A program made the position numbers and the translations under genes. Positions 1 to 7,697 of a stretch of 64,000 bases of DNA are shown here, in pieces. The stretch spans positions 1-64,000 of the forward strand of contig JAQQAI010000054.1 in the NCBI GenBank assembly GCA_028532915.1, in the 5' to 3' direction. Source of the DNA: Sphaerochaetaceae bacterium (GTDB lineage: Bacteria > Spirochaetota > Spirochaetia > Sphaerochaetales > Sphaerochaetaceae). The notes beneath the pieces were generated by a model, which was given only the letters and a program-made list of their open reading frames with translations, did no database searches and was not told the origin of the DNA. Position 1 is the first letter of the stretch. Each line of letters starts with the position of its first letter.

Positions 1-413
1 GGTTCTTCGATACGTGCACCGAGTCCGGGAGTTTCGTTCTGACTCAGAATCGAGACACCTGACAAAGTCGATTCATCCACAAAACCGACGACGATTGTTA
101 TCGGACCCCACAGTCCGGCTCCGGTACGCTCAACTACCGTAGCATTCGTTCCGTCGGTGTAGGTGATGATATATTTTTCACCTTCTTCCTTCACATATTT
201 CATATAGGCCTGTTCGACACCGCCTACAGTTCCATCGTGTTCGATGGAAGCCGCATCGAGAACGCTTCTTCTGAGGAAGAACAGTTCGTTGCTTTCCACC
301 CGCTCGCTCGTGGAAAGAAAGAGTGCGCTGGTGATAAGGATACAGACTATCGTGACGAGGGCCATGAAAACGACAGGGTGAACTCTCAATGCATAAAAGC
401 CGTCTTTGTTCAT
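1..413 (-). CDS. rnfG: RnfG/NqrC-type electron-transport subunit (partial, N-terminal part)
   Basis: This is the N-terminal part of a gene that runs off the left edge. It reads on the minus strand from an ATG that overlaps the rnfD stop codon (ATGA). The product begins MNKDGFYALRVHP, then has one membrane segment (about residues 15-35) and a periplasmic region containing GGVEQAY, YTDGTNATVVERTGAGLWGPI and LSQNETPGLGARI. The last two match the region of RnfG/NqrC proteins that precedes the covalent-FMN threonine motif; that motif would lie outside the window. The family carries FMN in the Na+- or H+-pumping Rnf/Nqr ferredoxin/NADH oxidoreductase complex of the inner membrane. RnfG and NqrC cannot be separated from this fragment. 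Confidence 0.85.
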   Translation of the reverse strand, partial: MNKDGFYALRVHPVVFMALVTIVCILITSALFLSTSERVESNELFFLRRSVLDAASIEHDGTVGGVEQAYMKYVKEEGEKYIITYTDGTNATVVERTGAGLWGPITIVVGFVDESTLSGVSILSQNETPGLGARIEE

Positions 414-1369
414 GCGTTACCCCCTTTTTCTATCGCGGCACGTTTTGCTTTGTTTTTCTTTTTCGCCTCCTTGATAAGATAGTCGAGAAGAGGGGCGAAC
501 ATATTTACCAGAAGGATCGCGAAGGTCACCCCTTCCGCCCAGCTGGAGAATATCCTGATAAGAACGGTGAGCAACCCGAATGCGGCTCCGTATATTATCC
601 TTCCTATATCGGTGGACTGGGATGAGCTGACGGGGTCGGTGATCATAAAGAAGGCTGCGAAAATGAAAGATCCGCTTAGAAGCGCATACAGCGGATCTGC
701 AGCCTGTGCCGTATCGGTCATCCATAGAATCGTCTGGAACAACAGGAAGGCGGCGATTGCAGAGACGACAGTCTTCCAATTGGCAGCTTTCTTGTAGATG
801 ATGAAAAGTCCGCCGAGAAGAATCAGGACCGCGCTGGTCTCACCGAAGCTACCTGCAACGTTGCCCAGCAGCAGAGAAAGATGATCCGCACTCTTCGTGA
901 TCAGAGGAGTTGCTGCAGCTACGGAATCTGCTGCAGAGGAGAACACCCCGAATCCTGCAGGAAAAGATGAGACCGCAGTCTGGGGAGATAAGAAGTGGGC
1001 CGTCATCGGTACACCGAAACTGATATAGACGAAGGCTCTTGCCGTGATCGCCGGATTGAAAATATTTCTCCCGAACCCACCGAAGACCATCTTTCCGAAG
1101 ATTACCCCGAAGGCTATTCCGACGGCGGCGATCCACAACGGAATCGTCGGAGGCAGAGAAAGGGCGAACAATGTAGCGGTCACGAACAGTGATTCTGTGA
1201 TCTTATAGCCGTATCTTTTCGACATGAACCATTCACTCAATAGTCCTGCTGCACCAACTACCAGATAGACGGCGATGAAGCGCCATCCGAAAAAATAGAT
1301 TGCTGCAAGGATCAGTGGGGAAAGTCCTATCAGGACATTCCTCATCGCCTGTTGTTTCTGAATCTTCAC
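410..1369 (-). CDS. rnfD: RnfD/NqrB-type membrane subunit of the Rnf/Nqr redox pump
   Basis: This is a polytopic inner-membrane subunit that carries covalent flavin in Rnf and Na+-NQR complexes. GGFGRNIFNPA, close to the signature of the family, is followed about 50 residues later by AAATPLITK, in which the Thr fits the FMN-attachment position of the S/DGAT motif. The length (about 320 aa) matches RnfD better than the longer NqrB. I chose a GTG start at 1369 because an AGGGAGG ribosome site sits 5 nt before it; an upstream in-frame ATG at 1393 has no such site. The stop overlaps rnfG by 4 bp. RnfC or NqrA would normally precede this gene, but upstream lies imuC, so this operon starts at the D subunit or shares a transcript with the cassette upstream. 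Confidence 0.85.
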   Translation of the reverse strand: MKIQKQQAMRNVLIGLSPLILAAIYFFGWRFIAVYLVVGAAGLLSEWFMSKRYGYKITESLFVTATLFALSLPPTIPLWIAAVGIAFGVIFGKMVFGGFGRNIFNPAITARAFVYISFGVPMTAHFLSPQTAVSSFPAGFGVFSSAADSVAAATPLITKSADHLSLLLGNVAGSFGETSAVLILLGGLFIIYKKAANWKTVVSAIAAFLLFQTILWMTDTAQAADPLYALLSGSFIFAAFFMITDPVSSSQSTDIGRIIYGAAFGLLTVLIRIFSSWAEGVTFAILLVNMFAPLLDYLIKEAKKKNKAKRAAIEKGGNA

Positions 1370-1503
1370 TATTTCCTCCCTTGATTTCTCCATCTATTGT
1401 AACTCAGGTTATGCAGTATGTAAAAATGTACTTTTCATACTATACCCTTTTTTGAATCCGAATCAAAGTGCGATTATGAATCCGTTTCAATTTGAGATGT
1501 TCT

Positions 1504-4401
1504 TCATACAATCAGTTTCCGGATAGAGCGGACCTCGACAGAGTATGCGTCGTACTCTCTTTTCACGATGCCTTCAAGGATAAGAGGGTGAGGGGAGTAA
1601 AGCAGTGCCTGATACCGTTTGTGTACGTCGGGAAAGATCAGTGTCTCGAACAGTGCCGTTTCATCTTCGAAAGAGATGAAGTCCATCAGCAGCTCATGTT
1701 TTGTGACGACGGTCCTTCTTGTGATGGGACAGCCTATCAATGTCACATGACAGCCGGTAAACTGCGGGATCTGATATGCCCGTATGCGGCGTACCGACAT
1801 GATCTTTTCCGCATAAAGGTACAGAATGTGATGATCTCTCAGAAAGGTCAGTGCCTGATACTCTCCGAGAAGCTCATCGCGTTTCTCTCTTTTCGTCATT
1901 ACTTCTTTCTTCTGAACCGGCAGTGACGGGAGGGGCTTCTCAAACAGCTGAGGCTGCTCTTCCTTTTCTGCACGACTGTTCATCAGAAGAAACTGAAGCT
2001 GTCTGCTGCGTGAGAGAGAGGCCGAGATCGAATCGAGAGCTCCGCTTGCGACAAGAGAGGTCAGATCCGAAGATCCTATGGAAAGTCTTCGGCTCAGATT
2101 TGAAAGGGAACGGAAAGGTCCCCTTCGCTCTCTTTCTGTGATGATACGGGAGACAGTCTCCCGGTGGAGCTGGGATACTGCCATGAAGCCGACTGTCACG
2201 GTATCCTTTGATGCCGTGTACTGATAGTCGCTTTCATTGATATCGACTCCTTTGAGGTTCAATCCCATCCTTCTGCATTCGCTGATATAGGCGGCTGTAT
2301 GATAGAATCCTCCACGGTTCGACAGCACCGCCGCCATGAAATATGCTCCATGGTGTGCTCTCAGGTAGGCTGACTGGAAAGAGACCATCGCATACGAGGC
2401 CGAATGGGGTTTGTTGAATGAATAACCGTCGAAGGACAGCATCATATCCCAGACCTTCTCTATGACATTCTCCTTGATACCGTTTTTCCTGCACCCTTCG
2501 AAAAAACGCTTCTCATATACTTTCAGCCGTCTTTGGCGGTCCTTTTTGGCAATGATCTTTCTGAGCATGTCGGCCTCGCTCTCACTGAAACGGGCAAGGA
2601 GGATCGCTGCCTTCGAGACATCTTCCTGATAACACATGATCCCGCAGGTCTCTTCGAGCATCGATTCGAGCAGCGGGTGGATACTCTCCCACGTTCCACC
2701 GTGAAGACGTCTCACATATTCGTTGATATAGGTGTTCGCTGCAGGTCTGATCATGGATGAGTGGATGACGATATGGTCGAAATCACCTCTCTGCGTCTTC
2801 TTCTGAAGCTGTCTCATAGCCGGGGATTCTATGTAGAAGACTCCCATGGAATCGCCGCGCCTGAGAAGCTCGACCGTCATCTCATCTCTGGTCGGATCCC
2901 ACAGGTCTTCGTCGATGACTATCCCGTCTTTGCGAAGTGAGGCCAGAGCGTCACGTATGACAGCCAGTGAACGGTTTCCCAGAAGATCGATCTTCACCAG
3001 TTTTGCCTTCTCCACACCATCCTTTTCCCATGCGGTCAGCGGGTAGCCCTCCCTTGAAAGCTTCAGCGGTACATATGAAGAACATCTTGCGGGTGTTATG
3101 ACGACCCCTCCGCAGTGTGTGGAAAGAGAACGGGGAAATCCCGTGACCGCCTGTGCCGTTTGGACTATCGAAGGCCACAGAGGATCCTGTGTGTCTCCTC
3201 TGAAAAAAGCGGAGACTGCAGCGTCACTCAGCCCGTAGGCTTTCGCACACTCTCTGAGAGCCGAGCGGTATCGGAAGAAATTATGATTCGCCACCCGTGC
3301 GCAATGTCCTTCCGGGAAGCTCTGAAAGACCTTTCGAAGAACTCCGTCGCGTTCATCCCAGGCGAAATCGACATCGATATCGGGCATATCCTCCCGCGCC
3401 AGCGTGAGAAACCGTTCGAAATAGAGATTGTGAGCGATAGGGTCGACCTGAGTGATGCGCAGGGCGTAGGCTACGATCGATGCCGCTCCCGACCCTCTTC
3501 CGCAGCTTCTGGATGCTGACAAGACGATATCATGCATGACGAGAAAATACGGTGCGAAGCCTTTCGTATCGATGATACCCAGTTCATATTCGATCCTCTC
3601 TATGATACCGTCGGAAAGTTCTCCGTACCGCTGGTGGGCTCCTGTATAGACTCTCTTTCGCAGCTCGGTCTTCGGACTCTCTTTGTTCTTCAGCGGATAG
3701 TCGGGGAATATGAGAGAATCGAACAGGGGCAGGTCGGCGCACATGCGGGCGACATTCTCGCTGTTTTGCAATGATTCGGGCCACGCGGAGAATATCTTTT
3801 CGTATTCATCTCCTGTATGGAAGAATGTCGGCTGCGCGCAATCATCCTGACCAAGCGTTCCTACGGTCTTTCCTGTCGCAATCGCCCGCAATACCCGATG
3901 AATCTCGATATCCTCTTTTTCGATATACAGAGCATCTTCGACAGCGATCAGTTCTATACCGAGTTTCTTTGCATGGGCCACCGCTTCGAAGTTGGTCGGA
4001 GTGAGTGCTCCGTACACCTTCACATTGTGCCCTGTGAGGGTTTTCAGAAGAGAGTATTCACATGCTGCAGCGACCAGTCCTTCATGAAGACTGCACAGCG
4101 AAGAGAGAGTGTCCTGCTCACTTGTGTATGAAAGAATAGTACAGAGATTCGAAAAGCCTTTTTTGGAAGAGACAAATAGCCAGATGCGCCCCTGTGCCGT
4201 AGTCAGTGTTGCCGAGACAACGACAGAGAGGCCTTCTTCATGAACTTTCTCCATGATCTCATGAAGTGCGAAGATGTTGTCCATATCGCTTATCGCGATG
4301 GTATCGACTCCACACTTCTTGCAGGTGAGGATCCACCTTTCGACAGGAATCACCCCGTACAAAAGAGAGTAATTGCTGTACAGACCCAATCGGCTAGCCA
4401 T
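1504..4401 (-). CDS. imuC: DnaE2/ImuC-like error-prone C-family DNA polymerase
   Basis: This is a C-family DNA polymerase alpha subunit of 965 aa, shorter than replicative DnaE (about 1160 aa) and closer to DnaE2/ImuC. The palm carries DMPDIDVDFAWDERD with the two catalytic Asp, and KIDLLGNRSLAV supplies the third. A C-terminal OB fold is visible (about residues 880-960). The N-terminal PHP domain is degenerate: the usual HxH of HLHVHSEYSLLDG is replaced by GLYSNYSLLYG, and DHDN by DMDN, so its metal site and any proofreading should be lost. The start overlaps the imuB stop by 8 bp, which implies translational coupling. The partner and degenerate PHP domain suggest mutagenic translesion synthesis rather than replication. 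The gene's exact subfamily needs a tree. Confidence 0.85.
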   Translation of the reverse strand: MASRLGLYSNYSLLYGVIPVERWILTCKKCGVDTIAISDMDNIFALHEIMEKVHEEGLSVVVSATLTTAQGRIWLFVSSKKGFSNLCTILSYTSEQDTLSSLCSLHEGLVAAACEYSLLKTLTGHNVKVYGALTPTNFEAVAHAKKLGIELIAVEDALYIEKEDIEIHRVLRAIATGKTVGTLGQDDCAQPTFFHTGDEYEKIFSAWPESLQNSENVARMCADLPLFDSLIFPDYPLKNKESPKTELRKRVYTGAHQRYGELSDGIIERIEYELGIIDTKGFAPYFLVMHDIVLSASRSCGRGSGAASIVAYALRITQVDPIAHNLYFERFLTLAREDMPDIDVDFAWDERDGVLRKVFQSFPEGHCARVANHNFFRYRSALRECAKAYGLSDAAVSAFFRGDTQDPLWPSIVQTAQAVTGFPRSLSTHCGGVVITPARCSSYVPLKLSREGYPLTAWEKDGVEKAKLVKIDLLGNRSLAVIRDALASLRKDGIVIDEDLWDPTRDEMTVELLRRGDSMGVFYIESPAMRQLQKKTQRGDFDHIVIHSSMIRPAANTYINEYVRRLHGGTWESIHPLLESMLEETCGIMCYQEDVSKAAILLARFSESEADMLRKIIAKKDRQRRLKVYEKRFFEGCRKNGIKENVIEKVWDMMLSFDGYSFNKPHSASYAMVSFQSAYLRAHHGAYFMAAVLSNRGGFYHTAAYISECRRMGLNLKGVDINESDYQYTASKDTVTVGFMAVSQLHRETVSRIITERERRGPFRSLSNLSRRLSIGSSDLTSLVASGALDSISASLSRSRQLQFLLMNSRAEKEEQPQLFEKPLPSLPVQKKEVMTKREKRDELLGEYQALTFLRDHHILYLYAEKIMSVRRIRAYQIPQFTGCHVTLIGCPITRRTVVTKHELLMDFISFEDETALFETLIFPDVHKRYQALLYSPHPLILEGIVKREYDAYSVEVRSIRKLIV

Positions 4402-5569
4402 GGTGCAGTGCGGTCGCCCGGGTGACCAGATGGTTTCCGAAGCGGAGTCTGAGCAGGTCGACAGACTTTTGTATCTGTCTTGTCTTTGTCACGGAGAACT
4501 CCTCGAACAGTTCTGTCTCTTCTATATAGGGGCGAAGCTGAGTCCCTTTGAGAGCGACAGCAATGACGTGAAGTCGTCGGCTGAGAGCCTTGTCCAGCCA
4601 TCCCTTCAACGTCTGTATGAGCTGATCATCCCACACGAGAAGTTCTTTGCTTCTTCCTGTGTATGTAGTCACTTTTCTGTCGGCCCAATAGATGGTGATA
4701 GCGAGAGCATGACATCCCATAGATTCCTTTCGCAACTGCAGTCCTATATCTTCCGCGCCACGGATCAGAGCTGCTTCGATCGTATCGAGGCGCTGTGATC
4801 CCCGGTTGAAATCGATGCGGGTGCTTACACTCCTTTCTTCAAACCTGCGGGTGTTCACGGGAGTGAGATCTTCTCCTCTCGCACTGTTTCTCAAGGCGAT
4901 TCCGTTCTTTCCCAGCAAAGCTTCAGCCTGCTGATCATCAAGATCGGCTACGGTCCCGATCTTTCTGATCCCTGCGACCCTCAGCAGACGGCGGTTCGCG
5001 TAGGATAGCCCCGGAAGCAGCGAGATGTCCTGAGAGAAGAGAAAGTCTTTCTCTTCTCCTTTAGGTATATGGGTAATCCCCGACGGTCTGATAGCCCTTG
5101 TCGCGATCTTGGCCACGAGCTTGTTGGATGCCACGGCCACAGCCGGCTGCAGCGAAAGCCGTTCACAGATAGTTCTTGACATGAGAACGGCACTGTCGAT
5201 AGCAGGACCGAAAAGACGGGAAGTGCCGTCCATATCAAGATAGAGATGTCCTCCCGGACTGTTTTCTACTGCGGGTGTGTAGCCGGATGCGATCTCGTAC
5301 AGTGATCTTTGCATCACAAACGAAGCCCGTTCGTCCGGAGGTATGACCTGAAGATGAGGAACCATCCTGAAAGCTGTAGACAGGTACATACCCTTTTCGA
5401 TTCCTTCCCTGCGGGCGCAGGCGGAAGAGCTTATCACAACAGATCTTCCGTCGCCCTCATAGGCGATGACAAAAGCCTTTTCCTGCAGGCTCCGGTCTTC
5501 TGCAATGGCTACCGAGGCGAAGAAGTCGGTGATATTGACATGAATGATCGATGCTCCTTCTTTGTCCAT
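4394..5569 (-). CDS. imuB: ImuB-like, catalytically inactive Y-family polymerase homologue
   Basis: This 391-aa protein has Y-family (DinB/UmuC) polymerase architecture. Palm start IIHVNITDFFASVA aligns with DinB IIHVDMDCFFAAVE, so the first metal-binding Asp is Asn. The second motif reads GGHLYLDMDGTSRLFG, where DinB has SLDEAYLDV, so the paired Asp-Glu is Gly-His. The LDxxGxxxLFG form is typical of ImuB. Helix-hairpin-helix (LPGLSYANRRLLRVAGI) and little-finger regions (to SVDLLRLRFG) are intact. ImuB is known to be a non-catalytic scaffold linking the beta clamp to ImuC. Here it lies directly before the DnaE2-like gene with an 8-bp overlap, and 6 bp after a DUF72 gene. No imuA (RecA-like/SulA-like partner) is next to it. 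Confidence 0.8.
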   Translation of the reverse strand: MDKEGASIIHVNITDFFASVAIAEDRSLQEKAFVIAYEGDGRSVVISSSACARREGIEKGMYLSTAFRMVPHLQVIPPDERASFVMQRSLYEIASGYTPAVENSPGGHLYLDMDGTSRLFGPAIDSAVLMSRTICERLSLQPAVAVASNKLVAKIATRAIRPSGITHIPKGEEKDFLFSQDISLLPGLSYANRRLLRVAGIRKIGTVADLDDQQAEALLGKNGIALRNSARGEDLTPVNTRRFEERSVSTRIDFNRGSQRLDTIEAALIRGAEDIGLQLRKESMGCHALAITIYWADRKVTTYTGRSKELLVWDDQLIQTLKGWLDKALSRRLHVIAVALKGTQLRPYIEETELFEEFSVTKTRQIQKSVDLLRLRFGNHLVTRATALHHG

Positions 5570-5575
5570 ATTTCT

Positions 5576-6358
5576 CTACCTTATCCTGAGGATCTTCCCC
5601 AGTTCCCGGGCTCCCTGAACTGCCTGTCCTCTGCGGTGATTGTTGAAATAGACCAGCACACTTTCACTGTATGTCGCGACCGTCCGTATACGCGATGCTA
5701 TAGCTTCGAGTTCCTTCGTACTGTAAAGATAATCATACCGGTTTGCGGCATCCGATCCCCACCAGTTCTCCCTGTTCCTTCCGTGAAGCCTGATATAAGA
5801 CAGCCGGGAAGTGTGAACATCCATGATCGGCGGAGTCCGGGGAGCCTGCGGAAGATCGAGTGAGGTCAGTGCGATATCTCTGTTTTTCAACGCTTCGATA
5901 GTGCGGCTGTTGTACCATTTGCTGTTTCGAAATTCTACGGCGAGAGGGTAGGAGGAAAATTCCCGAAGGAGCGCATCGAGATAACGTCTCCGGTCGGTCT
6001 CATAGTGAAACGAATAGGGAAACTGAAAAAGAACAGCGGCAAGCTGTCCGTTGTCAGCCGGGATTTCCAGCGCATCACGGAACTGACCGGCGTTCTTTTG
6101 CCACAGATTGAAATCGACGGTATGGGTAAGTGACTCATGCGCCTTGATGGAGAATTTGAAAGACTGAGGTACGTCACAGCTCATCTTCTGCAGCTGTTCT
6201 TTCCGAGGCATTCTGTAATAACTGAAATTCAGTTCTACAGTGGGAAACTCTGTTGAATAGAGGGACAGGAAATCGCAGGAGCGAGTTCCCTCCGGATAGA
6301 CGGGACCGACCCATTCCGTGTAGCTGTATCCTGATGTTCCGATATATATTGTAGCCAT
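5576..6358 (-). CDS. DUF72 (YecE-like) TIM-barrel protein
   Basis: This 260-aa DUF72 family protein begins MATIYIGTSGYSYTEW, matching the family start (IGTSGWxYxxW). Further family features are PRKEQLQKM, QFPYSFHY and AVEFRNSKWY, and a C-terminal VYFNNHRRGQAVQGA (the family's fNN.. .GxAv.NA). Structures of the family are TIM barrels; the biochemical function is unsettled, although DUF72 genes recur near DNA-repair genes. I took the start at 6358 because conservation begins there; a longer frame to 6379 would run into the palindrome. It is the first gene of a DUF72-imuB-imuC unit, which suggests a role in the damage response (inference). Confidence 0.85.
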   Translation of the reverse strand: MATIYIGTSGYSYTEWVGPVYPEGTRSCDFLSLYSTEFPTVELNFSYYRMPRKEQLQKMSCDVPQSFKFSIKAHESLTHTVDFNLWQKNAGQFRDALEIPADNGQLAAVLFQFPYSFHYETDRRRYLDALLREFSSYPLAVEFRNSKWYNSRTIEALKNRDIALTSLDLPQAPRTPPIMDVHTSRLSYIRLHGRNRENWWGSDAANRYDYLYSTKELEAIASRIRTVATYSESVLVYFNNHRRGQAVQGARELGKILRIR

Positions 6359-6370
6359 GATTCTTATAAT

Positions 6371-6388
6371 ACTATACATATGTATAGT
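6371..6388. promoter_or_regulatory. Perfect 18-bp palindrome, candidate operator of the imuBC cassette
   Basis: The sequence ACTATACATATGTATAGT equals its own reverse complement. It lies 12 bp before the DUF72 start codon, where a repressor would block transcription of DUF72-imuB-imuC. The minus strand also has TATAGT and TATTAT sequences that could serve as a -10 box here. Damage cassettes of this kind are usually LexA-controlled, so this is a candidate SOS box. No LexA gene is in the window and the motif is not a known LexA consensus I can match. Confidence 0.5.
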
Positions 6389-6569
6389 AAATCAAGAGAA
6401 GTGCCTGAAACTGGCGATAAAATGAGACACCTGCTTTTCCCGGATGGAGTATAGGGGAACACCTCGAAATCTTGTCATTTCTCTTGTCGCAGAGGACTTT
6501 CTGTCTATATACTGAAATTTATACTGGATGCAAATCAAGTTGAATGATGAATATATAAAGGAATAACAT

Positions 6570-7688
6570 ATGAAAAAGAAGATTGTTCTGGGAGTATCTG
6601 TTGTGCTGCTTTCCCTCATGATCACATCCTGTTTTCTCAGACAGGATGATGAAGAGAGTATGCAGACAGACCAGGTGGCAGCTTCCTCCGAGACCATGGA
6701 GGCTCTTGCAGGGTCCACCGATTATACGCAGATCGTCTCGTCCGCGGTGCCGGTCGAAAGAAAGCCGCTGCAGTCTACGGTGTATGCGAGCGGCATCGTA
6801 CGGGGAGCAACCGAGGCTGTCGTGAAGGCCAACAGTCCCGGAACGATCAAGTCGATAGATTTCGAACTCGGACAGATTATCGAGGAAGGTGATCATCTGC
6901 TGACGGTGGAAAACACGGCCGAGACCTTTTCGGTACAACAACTGGAGAAGCAGGTTGAAAACAGCAGAGCTCTTGTGGAGGTGAACGAGAAGCTCTATGA
7001 AAAAGGAGCAATCTCGCTGTCGGAGCTGAACACGGGCAGGTCGACATTGAGCGGACTCGAAGCGCAGCTGACACGGGCCCGCTCCTCGCTGCGCGATACT
7101 TTCATAACATCTCCGATTTCCGGAAGGGTCGGAGAGAAGGATTCCACCCTGGTAATCGGTGATACTGTGCGGTCGGGTCAGATCATCGCCCGGATCGTCG
7201 ATCTTGAGAGACTGAGAATAACACTTTCTCTCGGACAGTCACAGATCTTCATGGTGAGAGAGGGGTATGATGCTCTGATCACCATCGACACACCGCAGAA
7301 AGAGTACACCGTGAATGGAATCGTGAAAGCCATCAGTGCAGCCAGCGATGAGAGTACCGGATCCTGGAGTGTCATCATCGATTTTGACAACCCCGACAGT
7401 TCGATCATCAGAGCGGGGATGTCAGTCGATGTTTCGATCATCGACGAGAATGCACCCGAATATCTTATAGTGCCGAACGCGGCTATGGTATACCGCAACG
7501 ACAAAACCTATGTGTACCGGTTGAATGATACAAGCGCCCAGCTGGTGGAGGTCAATATCATCGATACCTATGGCGATAATACCGCGATAGAAGTGATTGA
7601 CGCCGAATTTGATCTTGAGAATGAGAAAGTCCTGATCAGCGGCCTCAGTCAGGTTCAGGACGGTTCTCCTGTAGTTGCCGACCACTAG
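6570..7688 (+). CDS. RND efflux periplasmic adaptor (MFP) lipoprotein
   Basis: This 372-aa protein is a membrane-fusion (HlyD/AcrA-type) adaptor joining an inner-membrane RND pump to an outer-membrane channel. A signal peptide ends in the lipobox MITSC, so it should be lipid-anchored. A biotinyl-lipoyl domain (around VKANSPGTIKSIDFELGQIIEEGD, split by the coiled-coil hairpin QQLEKQVENSRALVEVNEKL) is followed by the second half (ITSPISGRVGEK), a beta-barrel domain and a membrane-proximal domain (IVPNAAMVYRNDKTYVY). AAAGGA precedes the ATG. It is first in a three-gene operon with the pump (9 bp downstream) and the TolC-like channel. The substrate is unknown. Confidence 0.93.
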   Translation: MKKKIVLGVSVVLLSLMITSCFLRQDDEESMQTDQVAASSETMEALAGSTDYTQIVSSAVPVERKPLQSTVYASGIVRGATEAVVKANSPGTIKSIDFELGQIIEEGDHLLTVENTAETFSVQQLEKQVENSRALVEVNEKLYEKGAISLSELNTGRSTLSGLEAQLTRARSSLRDTFITSPISGRVGEKDSTLVIGDTVRSGQIIARIVDLERLRITLSLGQSQIFMVREGYDALITIDTPQKEYTVNGIVKAISAASDESTGSWSVIIDFDNPDSSIIRAGMSVDVSIIDENAPEYLIVPNAAMVYRNDKTYVYRLNDTSAQLVEVNIIDTYGDNTAIEVIDAEFDLENEKVLISGLSQVQDGSPVVADH

Positions 7689-7697
7689 GAGGGTATG

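Noticed and set aside
4373-4798. Plus-strand 141-codon frame over the imuB/imuC junction
   Set aside because: It is antisense to two well-supported genes, and there is no ribosome site or domain.
4394-5569. Active DinB (Pol IV)
   Set aside because: All palm metal ligands are replaced and the LDxxGxxxLFG motif is of the ImuB type, so an active polymerase call is not supported.
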